In this document: positions 17,424 through 26,504 of the stretch, piece by piece | Layout of the letters: every line of letters starts with the position of its first letter | Numbering within the stretch: the first letter of the stretch is position 1 | Assembly: GCA_910586985.1 (NCBI GenBank) | Contig: CAJUKK010000010.1 | Span: 25,510-89,509, forward strand | Direction of reading: 5' to 3' | Length of the DNA stretch: 64,000 bases | Origin: an uncultured Christensenellaceae bacterium | GTDB taxonomy: Bacteria; Bacillota; Clostridia; Christensenellales; Borkfalkiaceae | Made by a program: the position numbers and the translations under genes | Notes under the pieces: model-generated | Databases searched by the model: none | Seen by the model: only the letters and a program-made list of their open reading frames with translations | What the model was told of the DNA's origin: nothing

Positions 17424-17957
17424 ATGGACATGAACGAAACGAATCTGACAATCGTTGATTATCGCGACGTAGAAAAAAAGGGCGAAGTCAAACGTCTCTA
17501 TCGTAAAGCATTTCCGCGGGAAGAACGCGCGCCTTGGTTGAGGCTGATGCGCGCTTACAACGAGTGGGACTGTGCGATCGAGGCATATTATCACGGAAAG
17601 ACGTTTATAGGTTTTACCGTTGAGCTTGAGCGGACGGAGTTTATTTATCTTTTCTTTTTTGCCGTGAGCCGCAGGGTGCGCGGCAAGGGATACGGCAAGA
17701 AAATTTTACGTTCGGTAACCGAGGGGTTTCGCGGCAAAACGGTTGTAATCGATATCGAGGCAGTGTACGACGGCGCACCCAATTTAAAGGAACGGGAAAA
17801 GAGAAAGTCTTTTTATCTCTCCCAAGGCTTTATTTCTTCGGGGTTGGAATTTATCGTTCGCGGCGTGAAGTATGAGACAATGTACTTTGGCGAAGATTTC
17901 AGTGCCGACGCATACAGAAAATTTATCGAGGAGCGCGTTTTACAATTTAAAGCGTAA
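17424..17957 (+). CDS. GNAT-family N-acetyltransferase
   Basis: 177 residues. The acetyl-CoA pyrophosphate loop is RRVRGKGYGKKIL, preceded by the hydrophobic strand FIYLFFFAVS, as expected for the GNAT fold. C-terminal half reads LREKFYL-like (KRKSFYLSQGFISSG), where GNAT proteins show the Tyr/Gly turn. The acceptor is unknown. It lies 15 bases behind clpC and may share its transcript; a bidirectional terminator follows. Confidence 0.78.
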   Translation: MDMNETNLTIVDYRDVEKKGEVKRLYRKAFPREERAPWLRLMRAYNEWDCAIEAYYHGKTFIGFTVELERTEFIYLFFFAVSRRVRGKGYGKKILRSVTEGFRGKTVVIDIEAVYDGAPNLKEREKRKSFYLSQGFISSGLEFIVRGVKYETMYFGEDFSADAYRKFIEERVLQFKA

Positions 17958-17980
17958 ACTTTTGCTTTTATAGGAATAAT

Positions 17981-18019
17981 AAAACCCCGCGAATGCAAGC
18001 GCATTCGCGGGGTTTTTGT
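17981..18019. terminator. Bidirectional terminator between convergent genes
   Basis: AAAACCCCGCGAATGC pairs with GCATTCGCGGGGTTTT over AAGC; A and T runs flank both sides. Confidence 0.9.
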
Positions 18020-18041
18020 ACAACCGACCGTCTATGTCCGA

Positions 18042-21000
18042 TTAGTTAAAACTACCGGAATCAGGGGTAACAAAGTTTGTAGGAGGCGTGACAGTTGTGT
18101 TGTTGATATCGGTGTAACGTATCACAAGGCTGAGCACCTCGTCAACGTACAAGCCAAGGCTGAGCTGAAGTTTGCCGTTCACCATTGTAGCGGCTACGAT
18201 AAGGACTGTCGATTGTCCGTTCATGCTGCCGTTGACCACAACATAACGCGTACCTGTTTCGGAGTCGTAAGTCGTATCTACGTTCGCGATATCCGGTTTT
18301 TCGCTGGGGTTAGGGCGAACGTTGTCGATAATGATATCGAGCTGTTGCGCAATATCTTCCGCGCCCATCTCCGTAAGGTCATATTGCGAGCACCTGACAA
18401 GAATTCCGTTGATCGTAAAGTAGAGATATCTCGTACCGTATTCCTGCGTGATATAGAGGGGAGCAACTATTTGGAAATCAGGATAATCAGAGGTTACGTA
18501 ATAATACTGATCGCCGTTGTTCTTTGTTTCCGCATGGACGGTTATGTTTAAACCGTCTAAACGAATCAATGTGCCCGTATACGATTTAAGATTTGAGCTA
18601 TACAGACTTTCAATCGCCTGATTGAATTGTTCTTCTGTCATCTGCGAGCCTTTCACGTCGCCGACTATCTCGTTGATGCTGGGCATAAACGTTTCGTATT
18701 CGGGGATTACAGGCGCGGTGATCGAAGTCGGTTCGGAGACGGTAAGGGTTATATCGCTCCAATCGTAACTGTGTCTCCCCGTATATTCAACCGTGAACGT
18801 TTCGCCCGCTTTTACTTTATAAGAGAATTTAAACGTTTGGCTGTAGGAAGGGTTGACGGCGGTAATCGTTCTGCTTACCGTCGTTCCGTTCAGCGTTCCG
18901 ATGCTCAAACGTACGGAGGGGTGATTGTAAGACGAGTAGGAATACAATGTGATCGTACCGGAAATTTGTCTGTCGCTCCAAACGTTGATTGCGTAAGTTG
19001 CCGTAGACGTTCCCTCGCGGTGCAGTGTGACGCCGTTTGTGTTTTCGGTTACGGTAAAAGTCGTCGAGGCGGGATCGGGATATTCGACCGTCGCATCTTC
19101 ATCCGCTACCCATTTTGCATAGAGCGTTTTGCTTGATTCCGAGAAATAGGGGAAAGAAACGGGTTTTCCGCTGAACGAGCTGTTGTCGTAATAGCCGACG
19201 ATCGTTTTTCCCGTGTTTACGGGCGCCGTGGGCGCAGCATTGATTACACCGTTGATCGCATTAACTTCGACCGGACTCAGCGTCGTTCCCGTCTGTTCGT
19301 CTTGCGCTTCTCCGTAATTAAAAGTAATCGTTACGGTGTTGTTCGTCGTGGGTTTTTCGCAGATTTCGGGATAGGAACTGCTGCCCGTCCAATAGTTGCC
19401 GTAGTCGGAAATTCCGTACGAAGAATTGCGATAGGTATAAACGACGGGCATCGTGCCGTTCTGGCAACCGACTTCGAAGTAGCTCGAAAGATCTGTCGTT
19501 CCCCACATGCTTGAAGAGGATGAGAGGAAGATTTTTTCGATCGTGTTGGGCAGGAATACCTTTTGAAGGTTTGTACAGCCGCTGAAAGGATTGTTTCCGT
19601 CCATAACGAACGAAGTATCCGCGCTTGTTGTTGCAAGACTGATTCTCTCGATCGTAGAAACGTCTTTGAAGAAGTTCGTATTGAGCGAATCGATATTGGA
19701 AAGTCCGCTGACGGTAACCGTTTTCAACGTTCTGGGAACGTAGTAATTGTTTACCGAAACAAAGTCGCTTTCCGTGAAATAGGCGGTCATGGAGCTTTCG
19801 CTATATCCGAAAATCGTTGCAAGCGAACGCGACGAAACGGTGGAACCGTAATTGGAATTTTTCAACATTCCTTCGTAATTGCCGATATTTAACGTATCGA
19901 TATTTGCACAGTTGAGGAAAACATTGTTGCCGATCCAATTTAACGAGGCAGAAAGATTGATTGTGCCGGAAATATTCGTGCAGTTTGCAAATGCGTTCGA
20001 ATCGATAGATTTCACCATCGTGAAAGCGTTTACGTGTCCGGCGTTGATCGCATTGTTGTTTGCGAAAGCGTAATTGCCGATTGATTTAACGTTGTTTGCG
20101 TTCGAAAGCGTCAGGTCAATATGGTTGTTGAGTTCGCTGAAAGCGTAATTGCCGATGCTTGTTGTATAGTTTTCGGAGAGTGCGCCGCGGAACGTAACGT
20201 TGAGCGTATTCAGGCTGCTCCAACCCAAAAATGCGTAATTGGGGATTTGGCATACGTCTTTGATGGTGATTTTCGAAAGCGTGTTCGGAATGTATGCGTT
20301 TATCGCGTTACTGTAATTGTTGGATGGATTATACATGTAAGAATCTGCATTTCCCATGTTGTTGTACACCGAATCGGAAGAGAACCAATCGTTTAACGTA
20401 TTGATTGTGCCTCTGGAATTTAGGCTGCTGTATTTTTCGACTGTCAGCTCGCGCAAAGAGATACAGTCGGCAAACACGCCGCTGCCCATATCGGTGACGC
20501 TTGCGGGTACGGTGTAGCTTGTGAGCGAGGCGCAGGCAAGGAATGCGGAATCTCCGATACGTTTGATAAGACCTTTTTCGTCGTAAATCTTCAAGCCGTT
20601 GTTCGTAAGTTCGCGGCAATATTTAAACGCCTCGTTGCCGATTTCCGACGCAGGAATTGTTGCTGTGCTTCCGAGTTCGCGTTTAATAAAGATTTTTTCT
20701 TCTTCCGTAAAGTCTTTGATCGTGACCTCAACGTTCGTAAGGTGCGAAAATCCGTAGAACATTTTGGCGGGAATCATGTACGCGCTGCCGATCGTAATCG
20801 TTTTTACGTTATTCTCGGTTGCGCTTTTGCTGTCCGCCGTTGCATAGGGATTGTTGTTGTCGAACCATTTGGAAATCGTGTGGTCGAAAAGGTGTTGGGA
20901 ATAAATATATCCTTCCTCTTTTTCGGTGAATACTCCGTTTGCTTTTGCAACGTTCACTGTCTGGATACCCGTGCATCCGCTATATGCTTTTTCGCCTACT

Positions 21001-22580
21001 TCCGTAATTTTTTCGCCGATGGTTACTTTTGTCAGCGCCTTGCAGTTCTTAAACGCGTAGCTCCCGATGGTTCTCAATTCTGCGGGGTACTCGGTGTCCT
21101 GCAGACGGGTACAACCGCTGAATGCGTATGCGCCGATTACTTCAAGTTCCGCAGGATATGCGAATCTTGTAAGCGCTTTACAGTTTTCAAACGCATTCAT
21201 GCCGATCTCTTCGGTGTCGCTCGGAAGAGACACGCTGGCAAGATTGACGCAGTTTGCAAATGCGCTGTCGTTTACGGTTTTATCGATATCGTCGTACTCG
21301 ATTTCGATCTCTCTGTGGGTAATACCGTCGAATCTCTCTTCGTCGAGTTCCGGATCGTCTGCGGTATTTACGTCGTAAACAAAGTATGTACCGGGGGTGA
21401 CGTACGACTGTACGTTGAGCGACGTAAGATAGTCGCAACCGCTGAATAGTCTTGCGGGGATTTTCGTGACCGCTTTTACAGTGACGCTCATCGTGCGCTC
21501 GGGACGGATCGTCGGTTCATCCTCGTCGTTATTGTCGGGATTCTCGGGAAGAGAGGGAGGATTGGGGCGGTCGCTGTCCGTCTGGCGGGAAACCATGCCG
21601 TAGATGCTCGTAAAGGAGCTTGCGTTCGGCGTTTCTACAAGCGTGTTTCCGATAAAAGGAATTTCAACGCTCACTAAGTCATAGCAGTTAAAGAATGCTC
21701 TGTTTCCGATATATGTAACGGAATCGGGAAGCGTTACGGTCGAAAGTTTTGTTTTTTCGAATGCGCTGCTGCCGATGGAACGGAGTTTTGTGTATCTGCT
21801 CAGATCAAGGTTCGAAATACCCGTATTGGCGAAAGCGCTTTGATTTATACTGCGGATTTCGTCCGAGAAAGTGACGTTCGTCAGGTTATCGCAATGATAG
21901 AACGTTCCTGCTTCGATGACTTTCTGTTTGGGAGAAAGAGCAATCGATGACAGCGAAGTGCAGTATGCAAACGCGCCCTGTTCGACCGTGGCGAATTTCT
22001 CTCCTACGGTAATGTCGCTGAGTTTTTCGCAGTACGAGAAAGCGTATTCTCCGATAATGTTATAGTCTACGTATACAGATTCAGGCAGGGTGACCGTTTC
22101 CAACGAAACGCAGTATGCAAAAGCCTGTTTGCCGATTTCAAAGGATAACGATTTTGTTGCTTTGCTCAGATCGAGCGATTGCAGTGTGTCGCAGCCGTAA
22201 AATGCTTTTTCGCCGATCGCCGTGACCGAAATTGCCTCGTCTTCGACTGTGACTTTTTCTTCGATCGAAGCGAGCGAAACTTCCGTCAGATCGCCGACGT
22301 ACTTTGTGAGGGTAAGATCGTCTGCCCTTTTTCCCTCCAACAATACGTAGGAGCTGTTGTCCAAAAGGTATTTAACGGAGATGTCTTTGCCCGTATATTC
22401 CTTTTCGATAACGTTTCCGTCTTTGTCGATGGTGTACTTAACGTCGACACTGTCAACGACTGCGTCGCCCGGTTTAAAAGCTTCGCCTTCGCCGCCGCAC
22501 GCCGCAAGCACGCCTGCCATCGCGCATGTTACAGCCGTACCGATGACGAGCGCAATAATGCGGCTCTTCTTTTTCTTCAT
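18042..22580 (-). CDS. Giant BspA-type leucine-rich-repeat surface lipoprotein
   Basis: 1512 residues. The signal peptide ends at the lipobox LAAC (Cys28). Most of the protein consists of LRR_5/BspA-like repeats, seen as recurring segments such as IGEKAFYGCDTLQSLDL, IGNRAFFNCYDLVSVEI and IGSYAFKNCKALTKVTI. Near residues 1100-1180 an InlB-type B repeat appears (VGYYDNSSFSGKPV, TLYAKWV), followed by C-terminal beta domains. BspA proteins bind host or microbial surfaces, so an adhesin role is likely. AAAGGAGGTA precedes the start by 10 bases. A C10 tract on the coding strand lies just upstream of its promoter. Confidence 0.9.
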   Translation of the reverse strand: MKKKKSRIIALVIGTAVTCAMAGVLAACGGEGEAFKPGDAVVDSVDVKYTIDKDGNVIEKEYTGKDISVKYLLDNSSYVLLEGKRADDLTLTKYVGDLTEVSLASIEEKVTVEDEAISVTAIGEKAFYGCDTLQSLDLSKATKSLSFEIGKQAFAYCVSLETVTLPESVYVDYNIIGEYAFSYCEKLSDITVGEKFATVEQGAFAYCTSLSSIALSPKQKVIEAGTFYHCDNLTNVTFSDEIRSINQSAFANTGISNLDLSRYTKLRSIGSSAFEKTKLSTVTLPDSVTYIGNRAFFNCYDLVSVEIPFIGNTLVETPNASSFTSIYGMVSRQTDSDRPNPPSLPENPDNNDEDEPTIRPERTMSVTVKAVTKIPARLFSGCDYLTSLNVQSYVTPGTYFVYDVNTADDPELDEERFDGITHREIEIEYDDIDKTVNDSAFANCVNLASVSLPSDTEEIGMNAFENCKALTRFAYPAELEVIGAYAFSGCTRLQDTEYPAELRTIGSYAFKNCKALTKVTIGEKITEVGEKAYSGCTGIQTVNVAKANGVFTEKEEGYIYSQHLFDHTISKWFDNNNPYATADSKSATENNVKTITIGSAYMIPAKMFYGFSHLTNVEVTIKDFTEEEKIFIKRELGSTATIPASEIGNEAFKYCRELTNNGLKIYDEKGLIKRIGDSAFLACASLTSYTVPASVTDMGSGVFADCISLRELTVEKYSSLNSRGTINTLNDWFSSDSVYNNMGNADSYMYNPSNNYSNAINAYIPNTLSKITIKDVCQIPNYAFLGWSSLNTLNVTFRGALSENYTTSIGNYAFSELNNHIDLTLSNANNVKSIGNYAFANNNAINAGHVNAFTMVKSIDSNAFANCTNISGTINLSASLNWIGNNVFLNCANIDTLNIGNYEGMLKNSNYGSTVSSRSLATIFGYSESSMTAYFTESDFVSVNNYYVPRTLKTVTVSGLSNIDSLNTNFFKDVSTIERISLATTSADTSFVMDGNNPFSGCTNLQKVFLPNTIEKIFLSSSSSMWGTTDLSSYFEVGCQNGTMPVVYTYRNSSYGISDYGNYWTGSSSYPEICEKPTTNNTVTITFNYGEAQDEQTGTTLSPVEVNAINGVINAAPTAPVNTGKTIVGYYDNSSFSGKPVSFPYFSESSKTLYAKWVADEDATVEYPDPASTTFTVTENTNGVTLHREGTSTATYAINVWSDRQISGTITLYSYSSYNHPSVRLSIGTLNGTTVSRTITAVNPSYSQTFKFSYKVKAGETFTVEYTGRHSYDWSDITLTVSEPTSITAPVIPEYETFMPSINEIVGDVKGSQMTEEQFNQAIESLYSSNLKSYTGTLIRLDGLNITVHAETKNNGDQYYYVTSDYPDFQIVAPLYITQEYGTRYLYFTINGILVRCSQYDLTEMGAEDIAQQLDIIIDNVRPNPSEKPDIANVDTTYDSETGTRYVVVNGSMNGQSTVLIVAATMVNGKLQLSLGLYVDEVLSLVIRYTDINNTTVTPPTNFVTPDSGSFN

Positions 22581-22627
22581 AGTGATAGTTTACCTCCTTT
22601 TTTTCATATTTATCACTCGATAAATAC

Positions 22628-22656
22628 ATTATAATTAAGTATTAAACACTTGTCAA
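22628..22656 (-). promoter_or_regulatory. Consensus promoter of the LRR lipoprotein
   Basis: On the minus strand TTGACA (22656-22651), exactly 17 bp, TATAAT (22633-22628). Predicted transcript start about 41 bases before the start codon. Confidence 0.85.
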
Positions 22657-22664
22657 TCAAATAC

Positions 22665-22674
22665 GGGGGGGGGG
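22665..22674. repeat. G10 homopolymer adjoining the LRR promoter
   Basis: Ten G on the plus strand (C10 for the gene), 8 bp upstream of the -35 box. Homopolymers of this length slip during replication and could vary promoter strength. Confidence 0.85.
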
Positions 22675-22696
22675 TAACTTTTTTTGTTTATTTTTA

Positions 22697-22744
22697 TGAT
22701 TAAAAGAGCCTCGATGCGAAAGCGTCGAGGCTCTTTTAATCATA
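22697..22744 (-). terminator. Terminator of the ung operon
   Basis: Perfect 19-bp arms (GATTAAAAGAGCCTCGA and its inverse) over a 10-nt loop. It ends 3 bases after the ung stop and separates ung from the LRR promoter. Confidence 0.85.
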
Positions 22745-22746
22745 AA

Positions 22747-23427
22747 TTATTTAACGGGAGTTTCGTTTAAGTTCCAATTGACCGGACTTTTTCCGTGCGC
22801 GATCAGATAATCGTTTGTTTTGGAAAAGTGCCTGCAACCGAAAAAACCGTTGTAAGCGGATAGCGGCGAGGGGTGCGCGCATTCTAAAATCAAATGCTTA
22901 CGCCGATCGATTAGAGAAGTTTTTTTGCGCGCGTTTCCGCCCCAGAGAATAAAGACGAGGTTTTCTTTCTGCTCGCTTAAAAGCGAGATTACGCTGTCCG
23001 TGAACCAGCTCCAACCGCAGTTTGCATGAGAATTTGCCTGATGCGCCCGTACGGTGAGCGCGGTATTCATGAGCAGTACGCCCTCTCTTGCCCATTTTGT
23101 AAGATTGCCCGAGCGCGGTGGATCGAAGCCAAGATCGCTTTTCAGCTCTTTAAACATATTGATAAGCGAGGGAGGAGGTTCTATGCCGTCCTGTACGGAA
23201 AAGCACAGTCCGTGCGCCTGTCCGACGTTGTGATAGGGATCCTGTCCGAGCAAAACAACTTTTACGTTTTCATAGGGGGTAAATAAAAAGCAGTTAAAAA
23301 TATCGTACATATCGGGATAAACGGTATAGTGCGAATATTCGTCCTTTAAAAACCGTCTTATTTTTTGATAGCGTTCGTCGGCAAACAGAGGAGCGAGCGG
23401 TTCTTTCCAATCAAGTAAATCAATCAT
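22747..23427 (-). CDS. ung: Uracil-DNA glycosylase, family 1
   Basis: 226 residues, full length. The water-activating motif GQDPYHN has Asp63; the second motif HPSPLSAYNGFFG has the catalytic His. The intervening LLMNTALTVR-like strand is intact. It removes uracil from DNA. The start overlaps the luxS stop by 4 bases, so it is the last gene of a four-gene operon of methyl-cycle enzymes. Confidence 0.96.
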   Translation of the reverse strand: MIDLLDWKEPLAPLFADERYQKIRRFLKDEYSHYTVYPDMYDIFNCFLFTPYENVKVVLLGQDPYHNVGQAHGLCFSVQDGIEPPPSLINMFKELKSDLGFDPPRSGNLTKWAREGVLLMNTALTVRAHQANSHANCGWSWFTDSVISLLSEQKENLVFILWGGNARKKTSLIDRRKHLILECAHPSPLSAYNGFFGCRHFSKTNDYLIAHGKSPVNWNLNETPVK

Positions 23428-23852
23428 AATTTTTCAATCACCGTAAGATAGTTTTCAAGTTCGCGCTTTGCGCCGTTCAGATCGTGTTCGAGATAGTTGC
23501 CGCATTCTTCGCGTTTGTTTCCTGGGATTTCGTCGAGCGCGAGCGCAACGGGAATGCATTCTTTCAGGAGTTTAAGCACTTGTCTATAATCAAGGTGTAA
23601 CGTTAAGAGATAAAATCCCGTGCGGCAACCCATCGGCCCGAAGTAGACGATGTTTTCCTTTTCGCGGCTGTTGCGGAGAACGGTCGCCAGCAGGTGTTCG
23701 ATCGTATGCAAAGCCTTGGGCGTTATGTAGTCGCCCGCATTGGGTTTTTTAAAGCGCAGATCAAATGTTGTGATTGCGTTTTTGTCGGTTTGCGCGTGCA
23801 GACCAACGGCGAGCGCATCGTGATTCTTTTGAAAAGAGGAGATTTTATCCAT
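23424..23852 (-). CDS. luxS: S-ribosylhomocysteine lyase LuxS
   Basis: 142 residues, near the family's 150-160. The metal site HTIEH and the later Cys in ECGNYLEHDL, and the active-site Cys in MGCRTGFYL, are all present. LuxS cleaves S-ribosylhomocysteine to homocysteine and the autoinducer-2 precursor DPD. Directly upstream lies the nucleosidase that makes its substrate, overlapping by 8 bases. Confidence 0.95.
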   Translation of the reverse strand: MDKISSFQKNHDALAVGLHAQTDKNAITTFDLRFKKPNAGDYITPKALHTIEHLLATVLRNSREKENIVYFGPMGCRTGFYLLTLHLDYRQVLKLLKECIPVALALDEIPGNKREECGNYLEHDLNGAKRELENYLTVIEKL

Positions 23853-24504
23853 CGATCGCCTCGATGATCTCTTTCATGTGCGCCTGAATATTGAGAATGG
23901 CGAGCTTGAGATTTTTGCGGAATTGATCGGTCGTACTACCCGAGCCGTAGACGTCGGAGATAGACTTGACGGAGATAAAGGGTATGCCCGCGTATTTGCA
24001 CACTTCCGCAATCGCGCCGCCCTCCATTTCGCGGATATCGCAGCCGAGTTCTGTCAGGAGATCATGATCCTTCACACTGTCGTTAAAGCGGTCGCCCGTG
24101 CCGAGCGCTCGGCGGGGGAAGTCGAATTTTTCGGGAACGGTGAGTGGCATAAAGTTCTCCGTCTCGCCGTCGAGCGTGCCCACCTTCGAATTGTTGAGCT
24201 GCGTGCAGTCAAAGTCGTATTGCACCGCCTTATCGATGGCGTAGAGCTCGGAGACTTCCGTCCTGTCGTTCAGACCGCCCGCAACGCCGAAGTTCAAAAT
24301 GACGTCCGCGCCCTTCTGAATAGCGGCGCATGCGCCCGCCGCAGCGTTCACCTTGCCTACGCCGCATACAACGAGTAAAACGTCTTTACCGAACGCCTTG
24401 CCCGTGTAAACGGGCTTGCCGAAGAGAGAAGAGATTCCCTCGATTTCCATCTGGGAAAGGAGCGCTTCCGCTTCGCTGTCCATTGCAATGACTGCACCGA
24501 TCAT
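23845..24504 (-). CDS. mtnN: 5'-methylthioadenosine/S-adenosylhomocysteine nucleosidase
   Basis: 219 residues. Start MIGAVIAMDSEAEALL holds the N-terminal catalytic Glu, EMEGGAIAEVC is the ribose-binding motif, and ISDVYGSGSTTDQF carries the adenine-binding Asp. It depurinates S-adenosylhomocysteine and methylthioadenosine. The product feeds LuxS encoded next. It overlaps the Nudix gene by 4 bases. Confidence 0.95.
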   Translation of the reverse strand: MIGAVIAMDSEAEALLSQMEIEGISSLFGKPVYTGKAFGKDVLLVVCGVGKVNAAAGACAAIQKGADVILNFGVAGGLNDRTEVSELYAIDKAVQYDFDCTQLNNSKVGTLDGETENFMPLTVPEKFDFPRRALGTGDRFNDSVKDHDLLTELGCDIREMEGGAIAEVCKYAGIPFISVKSISDVYGSGSTTDQFRKNLKLAILNIQAHMKEIIEAIDG

Positions 24505-25037
24505 GTGTTTTTCTCCTTGGGTTTATATGTATTTGCACCAAAATTATGGCGTATTTGAAACAGTAACGAAATGAACGCGGGATAGTACGATATAAATTCG
24601 CCCGTCTCGATCATGTCGATAATTTCTTCGCGGCTTGCCCATTTTACCGCTTGGACTTCCTCCGCTTGCAGACGGAGGGTACTCGGATCGACGTTCTTTT
24701 CGACGAGAAACACGTCGTTAAATCCTTCGTGGAAATTCATCGTAAGGTGCGGGCGTTTCCCGCTCAGATCGAGCGATATGCCGAGTTCTTCGTAGATCTC
24801 CCGCTCGGCGGCTTTTGCGCTCGTCTCTTCCGCGAGTACGCATCCCGCCGCAGTCAGATCCCATTTGCTCGCATCGGTGTCCTTATCGTTTGTGCGCTGT
24901 TGAATGAGCATTTTATCCCGATAGAAGATGCAGATATGCACGGCAAGGTGGTATTCTCCGCTCTTTAAAGGGATGCCGCGCATGCTCGTTCTGTTTTGCG
25001 GTATGCGCTCGCTGTTGTAAATATCAAAATATTCCAT
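24501..25037 (-). CDS. Nudix hydrolase
   Basis: 178 residues. The Nudix box fits GX5EX7REUXEEXGU: a Gly in AAGCVLAEE, then AEREIYEELGI. The N-terminal part (LAVHICIFYRDKMLIQQR, KWDLTAAG) resembles the isopentenyl-diphosphate isomerase-like/YfcD branch. Substrate unknown. It is first in the operon with mtnN, luxS and ung. Confidence 0.88.
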   Translation of the reverse strand: MEYFDIYNSERIPQNRTSMRGIPLKSGEYHLAVHICIFYRDKMLIQQRTNDKDTDASKWDLTAAGCVLAEETSAKAAEREIYEELGISLDLSGKRPHLTMNFHEGFNDVFLVEKNVDPSTLRLQAEEVQAVKWASREEIIDMIETGEFISYYPAFISLLFQIRHNFGANTYKPKEKNT

Positions 25038-25055
25038 AGTTACCTGCTTTCATAT

Positions 25056-25084
25056 AGTATAACAGTTTTTATGGAATTTTGCAA
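25056..25084 (-). promoter_or_regulatory. Promoter of the Nudix-mtnN-luxS-ung operon
   Basis: Minus strand TTGCAA (25084-25079), 17 bp, TATACT (25061-25056). Confidence 0.65.
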
Positions 25085-25137
25085 CTCCCTGCATATATTT
25101 TGCGGCAGTTGGCGATAAATGCGGAAAAGGAGGATTT

Positions 25138-26385
25138 ATGAATCCGTTTGAATTAAAGCCGCAAAAGGCGGATAAATGTTTTACAAGTTGGAATAAAGTT
25201 CTCGTCAAACCATATAATAAGAATACGGTCGATCCCTATACGCGTTTGCGCGTTATTCTAATGTCGGGTACGGAATTCGAGTCGGTCAGGCTCGGTCATG
25301 CGTTTATGAGAATGTGCGCGAATAACGATGTGCGCCGCAGACTTGCACATATGCGCAGAGGTGAACAGATTCAGCAAAAGCGCGTAGCGGGACTCAAACC
25401 CGCCAACGAAAGTATTCTGGAACACACAATCGGATACGAACAGCTCGCCGTTGATCTCACCGCGAATCTTGCGATCAGCGAAAAAAATTCTTATGTAAAA
25501 AAACAGCTCGACTTCGCGCTTCTCGAAGATTTCGATCATTTGTACCGTTATTCCGACCTCATGGAGCTTGAAAAAGGCGGGGATCCCAAACGGCTCGTCG
25601 GGGAATATACAGAGGTCATGCCGGGGCGTCCGACTGTCGCCGAGTACCGTCATCCCTACGACGACGTAAATTTTTATATCAACGACTACCTCAACAATAT
25701 TAAGACGAAGCTGAATATCAATATCATTACGGCGGCGGAACAGCAGACAATGAACTTCTATATGAACGTAGCCAATCTCTATCCCACGCCGCTCGGCAGA
25801 AAGCTCTTTAACGAGATCGCGATGATCGAGGAGCAGCATGTAACGGGTTACGGCGGACTCAAGGATCCCTGTATGAGTCCGTTTGAATCGCTTCTCATGA
25901 ACGAGTATACCGAATGCTATCTGTATTACTCCTGTTATGAGGATGAAACGGACGAGCGCATTAAAGGGATTTGGGAAATGCACTTCCTTGAAGAAGTTGC
26001 GCATCTTCACGAAGCTTGCGATCTTTTAAAAACGTATGAAGGAAAGGTCTGGCAGCAAGTTTTGCCCGAAGGCGGCGAGTTCCCCGAATTGCTCAAATTC
26101 CGTCCTCAAAAAGAGTACGTCCGCGAAATTTTAAAGAGCGTGCGGCTCACGGGCGTGGAAGAAGGCTGGGAAGAATTAGACAAGGTTCCCGATTCGTTCC
26201 GCTATTTTTCATACAATGCGAAGATCAACGGGAATCCTGCAAGCGTCGGTACGCACACGGTAATCGAAAAAGCAATCGCAGAATTCGGGCAGGATTATCG
26301 CATACAGAATAAGGAACATCCGATCCGCTGTCTGTCCGATCGAAAAAAGGACAATATCGATATCGGTCGGGTCAAAGGAAAATAA
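25138..26385 (+). CDS. Large ferritin-like (putative di-metal four-helix) protein
   Basis: 415 residues, preceded by AAAAGGAGGA. Four segments repeat the Glu...Glu-x-x-His style of ferritin-like di-iron bundles: ESILEHTIGYEQ, LLEDFDHLYRY, IEEQHVTGY and FLEEVAHLHEAC. The first and second halves each supply a pair. This suggests an iron- or manganese-binding oxidoreductase or peroxide-handling protein in the cytoplasm, but no catalytic assignment is possible. It stands alone with its own terminator. Length is far above rubrerythrin or ferritin (about 170-200). Confidence 0.6.
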   Translation: MNPFELKPQKADKCFTSWNKVLVKPYNKNTVDPYTRLRVILMSGTEFESVRLGHAFMRMCANNDVRRRLAHMRRGEQIQQKRVAGLKPANESILEHTIGYEQLAVDLTANLAISEKNSYVKKQLDFALLEDFDHLYRYSDLMELEKGGDPKRLVGEYTEVMPGRPTVAEYRHPYDDVNFYINDYLNNIKTKLNINIITAAEQQTMNFYMNVANLYPTPLGRKLFNEIAMIEEQHVTGYGGLKDPCMSPFESLLMNEYTECYLYYSCYEDETDERIKGIWEMHFLEEVAHLHEACDLLKTYEGKVWQQVLPEGGEFPELLKFRPQKEYVREILKSVRLTGVEEGWEELDKVPDSFRYFSYNAKINGNPASVGTHTVIEKAIAEFGQDYRIQNKEHPIRCLSDRKKDNIDIGRVKGK

Positions 26386-26388
26386 AAT

Positions 26389-26425
26389 AAACGCGCGTCG
26401 CGAAATTTTTCAGCGGCGCGCGTTT
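26389..26425. terminator. Hairpin terminator
   Basis: AAACGCGCGTCGC pairs with GCGGCGCGCGTTT (one G-U) across an A/T-rich loop. Confidence 0.7.
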
Positions 26426-26475
26426 CATAAATTATAAAATTTAAAAAATTTTTATAAAAAATCCGTATACACGTC

Positions 26476-26504
26476 TTGCAATTAATTTTAGTCTATGCTA
26501 TAAT
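26476..26504 (+). promoter_or_regulatory. Promoter with long leader
   Basis: TTGCAA (26476-26481), 17 bp, TATAAT (26499-26504). The leader to ATG 26636 is about 125 nt and contains a CGGGA/TCCCG hairpin at about 26580-26596; no known riboswitch consensus was recognised. Confidence 0.7.

Noticed and set aside
20742..21449. Long plus-strand frames opposite the LRR gene
   Set aside because: They are antisense shadows of a repetitive coding region; no Shine-Dalgarno, promoter or recognisable motif.
18042..22580. CRISPR-like or DNA tandem repeats
   Set aside because: The periodicity is at protein level (LRR_5 units); there are no identical short repeats with regular spacers.
22675..22696. Phase-variable plus-strand reading frame at the first G10 tract
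   Set aside because: No start codon or ribosome site precedes it on the plus strand; a terminator hairpin follows. The tract is better read as a promoter element of the minus-strand gene.
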